A stretch of DNA of 64,000 nucleotides from Pseudomonas yangonensis. GTDB taxonomy: Bacteria; Pseudomonadota; Gammaproteobacteria; Pseudomonadales; Pseudomonadaceae. The DNA is taken from contig NZ_BLJU01000002.1 in NCBI RefSeq assembly GCF_009932725.1, forward strand, positions 1 through 64,000. The letters run 5' to 3'. Position numbers and translations under genes: made by a program. Shown piece by piece: positions 61,326 to 64,000 of the stretch (positions are counted from its first letter, which is position 1; each line of letters starts with the position of its first letter). The notes under the pieces were generated by a model, which was not told the origin of the DNA, did no database searches, and was given only the letters and a program-made list of their open reading frames with translations.

Positions 61326-61898
61326 ATGCGCCGTTCGCTCCTCGCCCTGTTGCTTGCTGCCGCCTTGCCCGTTCACGCCGACTGGTATCTGGACAACGAG
61401 TCCTCGCGGCTGTCGTTCATCTCCACCCATTCCGGCAGCCAGTCGGAGGTGCATCGCTTCCTCACCCTGCACGGGCAGATCGCCGCCGATGGACGTGTGC
61501 GCCTGCGTGTGGATCTGGACTCGCTGAGCACCGGCATCCCACTGCGTGACGAACGACTGCGAACCCTGCTCTTCGACACCTCGCGTCTGCCCGAGGCGCG
61601 CGTCAGTGCCCAGGTCGAGCTGCCGCAACTCACCGACCTGGCGCCCGGCGCGCAGTTGGAATTGCGTATGCCGCTGCAGCTGACCCTTAACGAGCGCACA
61701 CAACAGCTGGACAGCGAGCTGTTGGTGACCCGCCTAGATGATCGCCGCTTTCAGGTCGTGACCCTGGCGCCGTTGGTGTTGCACGCCGAGGACTTCGCCC
61801 TGGGCAGTGGCATCGAGGCGCTACGCAAGCTCGCCGACCTGCCGGCCATCAGCCTGTCGGTGCCGGTGGGTGCCGTGCTGATCTTCACGGCGCGTTGA
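61326..61898 (+). CDS. YceI-family periplasmic protein
   Basis: A 190-residue secreted protein; signal peptide LLALLLAAALPVHA cut before DWYLDNESSRLSF. The lipocalin-like YceI domain follows (FLTLHGQIAADGRVRLRVDLDSLSTGIPLRDERLRTLLFD). YceI proteins bind isoprenoid or amphiphilic ligands in the periplasm. The following cardiolipin-synthase-like gene starts within its stop codon region. Confidence 0.9.
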   Translation: MRRSLLALLLAAALPVHADWYLDNESSRLSFISTHSGSQSEVHRFLTLHGQIAADGRVRLRVDLDSLSTGIPLRDERLRTLLFDTSRLPEARVSAQVELPQLTDLAPGAQLELRMPLQLTLNERTQQLDSELLVTRLDDRRFQVVTLAPLVLHAEDFALGSGIEALRKLADLPAISLSVPVGAVLIFTAR

Positions 61899-63055
61899 GC
61901 GTGCACAAGCGCGGCCGCATATTTCCCTGGCGCGGTGGCAATCGCTTCGAGTTGCTGCTGGACGGGCCGGCGTTCTTCCCGCGCATGCTGGCAGCCATCG
62001 AGGGCGCCAGGCGGCAGGTGGAGATCGAGCTGTACCTGATCGAGGACGGGCGCTGCAGCGAGCGTCTGGTCGATGCCCTGTGCCGGGCGGCTGAGCGTGG
62101 GGTGACGGTGCGCGGCCTGTTCGATGCCTTTGGCGCGGCCCGCCTGGGGGCCGCGCTGCGTGAGCGCATGCAGGCCGCGGGGGTGCAGTTGCGCTGGTAT
62201 AACCCGGTGCGTTGGCGGCGTGGCATCCGCAACTTTCACCGCGATCACCGCAAGCTGCTGCTGGTGGATCAGTGTCTGGCATACGTGGGCGGCACCGGTT
62301 CCACCGACGAGTTCTGGCTGCCGGATGAAGCCCGCAGCCCCTGGCACGAAGCCATGGTGGAAATCGAGGGGCCGCTGGTGGGCGACTGGCAGCAATTGTT
62401 CGAGCAACTCTGGCGTGCACGGTTTTCCTGGCGCCCGAGTCATCAGCCGGTTGCGCTGAGCCTGCCCGAATGTCCGCCAGCCGGCGTCGGTCTCGGGCGT
62501 GTCGCTTATGCCGATGCGGCGCAGCATCGCGACATTCTGCTTTCACTGCTGCGCGCGCTACGAGGCGCCAGGCAGCGCGTCTGGCTGGCCACGCCGTACT
62601 TCCTGCCCACCTGGAAAATTCGCCGTGCCCTGCGCCGCGCGGCGGCCCGAGGTGTCGAGGTGCGCCTGTTGCTGGCCGGGCGCAACACCGATCATCCACC
62701 GGTGCGTTTCGCCGGTCAGCGCTATTACCCAAAGCTGCTTAGGGCCGGCGTGCGCATCTTCGAGTACCAGCCGCGTTTCCTGCATCTGAAGATGGTGCTG
62801 GTGGATGACTGGGTCAGCGTCGGCTCGTGCAATTTCGACCACTGGAACCTGCGCTTCAACCTCGACGCCAACGTCGAGGCTCTCGATCCGGCCTTCGCTA
62901 AGGCGGTGGCGGCCAGTTTCATCGAGGACTTCGGTAACAGCCGCGAGATCACGCTCGACGACTGGCGCCGGCGCCCCTGGTGGCGCCGCGCGCAACAGCG
63001 CCTCTGGGGCTGGCTGGATCGCCTGACGGTAAACCTGCTGGACCGTTGGCGCTGA
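61895..63055 (+). CDS. Cardiolipin-synthase-like phospholipase D protein
   Basis: A 386-residue protein with two PLD motifs, HRDHRKLLLVD (HxKx4D, about residue 118) and FLHLKMVLVDDW (about 300), as in ClsB/YbhO-type cardiolipin synthases without the N-terminal transmembrane segments of ClsA. It would join phosphatidylglycerol with phosphatidylglycerol or phosphatidylethanolamine. The start is TTG at 61895 (TTGA overlap with yceI) or GTG two codons later; neither has a strong ribosome-binding site. Confidence 0.88.
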   Translation: MSVHKRGRIFPWRGGNRFELLLDGPAFFPRMLAAIEGARRQVEIELYLIEDGRCSERLVDALCRAAERGVTVRGLFDAFGAARLGAALRERMQAAGVQLRWYNPVRWRRGIRNFHRDHRKLLLVDQCLAYVGGTGSTDEFWLPDEARSPWHEAMVEIEGPLVGDWQQLFEQLWRARFSWRPSHQPVALSLPECPPAGVGLGRVAYADAAQHRDILLSLLRALRGARQRVWLATPYFLPTWKIRRALRRAAARGVEVRLLLAGRNTDHPPVRFAGQRYYPKLLRAGVRIFEYQPRFLHLKMVLVDDWVSVGSCNFDHWNLRFNLDANVEALDPAFAKAVAASFIEDFGNSREITLDDWRRRPWWRRAQQRLWGWLDRLTVNLLDRWR

Positions 63056-63209
63056 GGCTACGAAGGCTCTATCTCAGACGTTTCGTTCACATTCGGAAAA
63101 GCATTGCCGCGTTGGCGCAGCAGGGTGGTTGCTATAGTCGCCAGCTCAGTGACGTCTGCGCCTGGCCGTAGCAGGCGTTCAGCCGCGAAACCGCCATAGG
63201 AATGCGCAC

Positions 63210-64000
63210 GTGAAGAAATCCCTGCTCATCGCGACACTTTCCGCCAGCCTCCTTCCCCTCTCCCTGCTCCAGGCTGCACCTCAGGCCGGTTATGGCCCGC
63301 AGTTGGAAGGCTTCGACTATCCCCATCCCATCGAACGGTTCGAATTCAGTTCGCAGCAGCAGAAGCTGTCGATGGGCTACATGGACGTGAAGCCAGCCGG
63401 CGAGGGCAATGGCCGCACGGCGGTGCTGCTGCATGGCAAGAACTTTTGTGGCGCCACCTGGGAGGCGACCATCAAGGCACTGAGCGATGCCGGCTACCGT
63501 GTGATCGCCCCGGATCAGATCGGTTTCTGCAGTTCGAGCAAGCCGCGCGGCTATCAGTTCAGCTTCGGCCAACTGGCCAGCAATACCGATGCGCTGCTGG
63601 AGTCGTTGGGGGTGGAGAAGGCCACGGTGATCGGCCACTCCATGGGCGGCATGCTGGCCGCGCGCTACGCACTGGCGCATGCCGATCGGGTGGAAGGGCT
63701 GGTACTGGTCAACCCCATCGGTCTGGAGGACTGGCAGGCCGAGGGCGTGCCCTACGTGACGGTCGATCAGCTCTATCAGGGCGAGCTGAAGACCTCCTAC
63801 GAGAGCATCAAGAACTATCAGCTGAAGTTCTACTACAACGGCGTGTGGAAGCCCGAGTACGACCGCTGGGTCGATATGCTCAACGGCATGTACAGCGGTC
63901 CGGGCAAGGAGATCGTGGCCTGGAACCAGGCGCAGACGGCGGAGATGCTTTTCACCCAGCCGGTGGTGCATGAGTTTGCCAACATCAAGGCGCCGACCCT
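63210..64000 (+). CDS. Exported alpha/beta hydrolase (3' end outside window)
   Basis: The first 263 residues are visible. It starts with GTG at 63210, with AGGA about eight bases upstream, and runs open off the right edge. A signal peptide (KKSLLIATLSASLLPLSLLQA) precedes the hydrolase domain. VLLHGKNFCGATW holds the oxyanion-hole region and the nucleophile elbow is GHSMGGMLAARYA. ALAHADRVEGLVLVNPIGLEDW resembles periplasmic or secreted esterase-like hydrolases. Substrate unknown. Because it lacks an ATG start it is easy to miss. Confidence 0.85.
   Translation, partial: MKKSLLIATLSASLLPLSLLQAAPQAGYGPQLEGFDYPHPIERFEFSSQQQKLSMGYMDVKPAGEGNGRTAVLLHGKNFCGATWEATIKALSDAGYRVIAPDQIGFCSSSKPRGYQFSFGQLASNTDALLESLGVEKATVIGHSMGGMLAARYALAHADRVEGLVLVNPIGLEDWQAEGVPYVTVDQLYQGELKTSYESIKNYQLKFYYNGVWKPEYDRWVDMLNGMYSGPGKEIVAWNQAQTAEMLFTQPVVHEFANIKAPT

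Overview
The window is GC-rich chromosomal DNA from a Pseudomonas. Protein sequences, gene order and several families of short extragenic palindromes (REP elements) all point to the P. mendocina / P. oleovorans side of the genus; the species is an inference. Two long stretches keep the gene order I recall from P. aeruginosa: lolB-TPR-hemA-prfA-prmC-moeB-murI-pagL ... photolyase-MerR ... TIGR01777-hemH-MFS (bases 229-25318), and argP ... epimerase ... xenB-arsR-acpH ... usp-olsA-olsB-acyl-CoA-dehydrogenase-like-ODP (45355-59638). Between them lie the arginine deiminase operon arcDABC and the bifunctional proline catabolic gene putA. No IS element, phage, CRISPR array, rRNA or tRNA was seen.

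Region by region: 1-8533 is housekeeping (lipoprotein localisation, haem synthesis, release factor 1 and its methylase, MoeB, glutamate racemase) ending with the lipid A deacylase pagL. 8548-11780 carries a LysR regulator, an HPP-CBS membrane protein, a tiny pair of unrecognised ORFs (one apparently frameshifted) and a YkgJ-type protein. 11959-20290 is a nine-gene minus-strand operon with mostly overlapping stop/start codons: DUF523/DUF1722 protein, LitR-like MerR regulator, CPD photolyase, NTF2-like protein, SDR, FAD amine-oxidase-like protein, DUF1365, Cfa-like methyltransferase and DUF2878. It reads as a light / singlet-oxygen protection unit that repairs DNA and modifies membrane fatty acids. 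Two copies of a TATACA-N12-TGTAYA palindrome flank its promoter, and a third sits in the divergent promoter region between a renalase-like flavoprotein and a TIGR01777-hemH operon. This is the most interesting system in the window: a likely LitR regulon extending to ferrochelatase.

22800-35791 holds hemH, an MFS permease, a lipoprotein, YjdM, a class-I glutamine-amidotransferase-like hydrolase, an LEA-type lipoprotein, an EamA exporter, a Tsx-like porin, an SDR/TetR/thioesterase/MFS group sharing an ATTATGGTTG motif, a dihydrolipoyl dehydrogenase and a DUF5064 protein. 35838-40747 is arcDABC behind a recognisable Anr box, with REP hairpins between arcB and arcC. 41171-45106 is putA, whose upstream region has three GTTGCA boxes, the motif bound by the PutA ribbon-helix-helix domain.

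45355-63055 holds an ACT-LysE pair divergent from argP, an epimerase, two unrecognised proteins, an arsR-xenB operon with a palindromic operator, acpH, a P-type ATPase divergent from a tandem universal stress protein with a second Anr-like box between them, the ornithine-lipid genes olsBA, an acyl-CoA-dehydrogenase-like protein, an ODP-type metallo-hydrolase, a penicillin-binding-like serine hydrolase with a small partner, YceI and a cardiolipin-synthase-like enzyme. The window closes inside an exported alpha/beta hydrolase. Coordinates for starts are my own choices from sequence; no searches were run.
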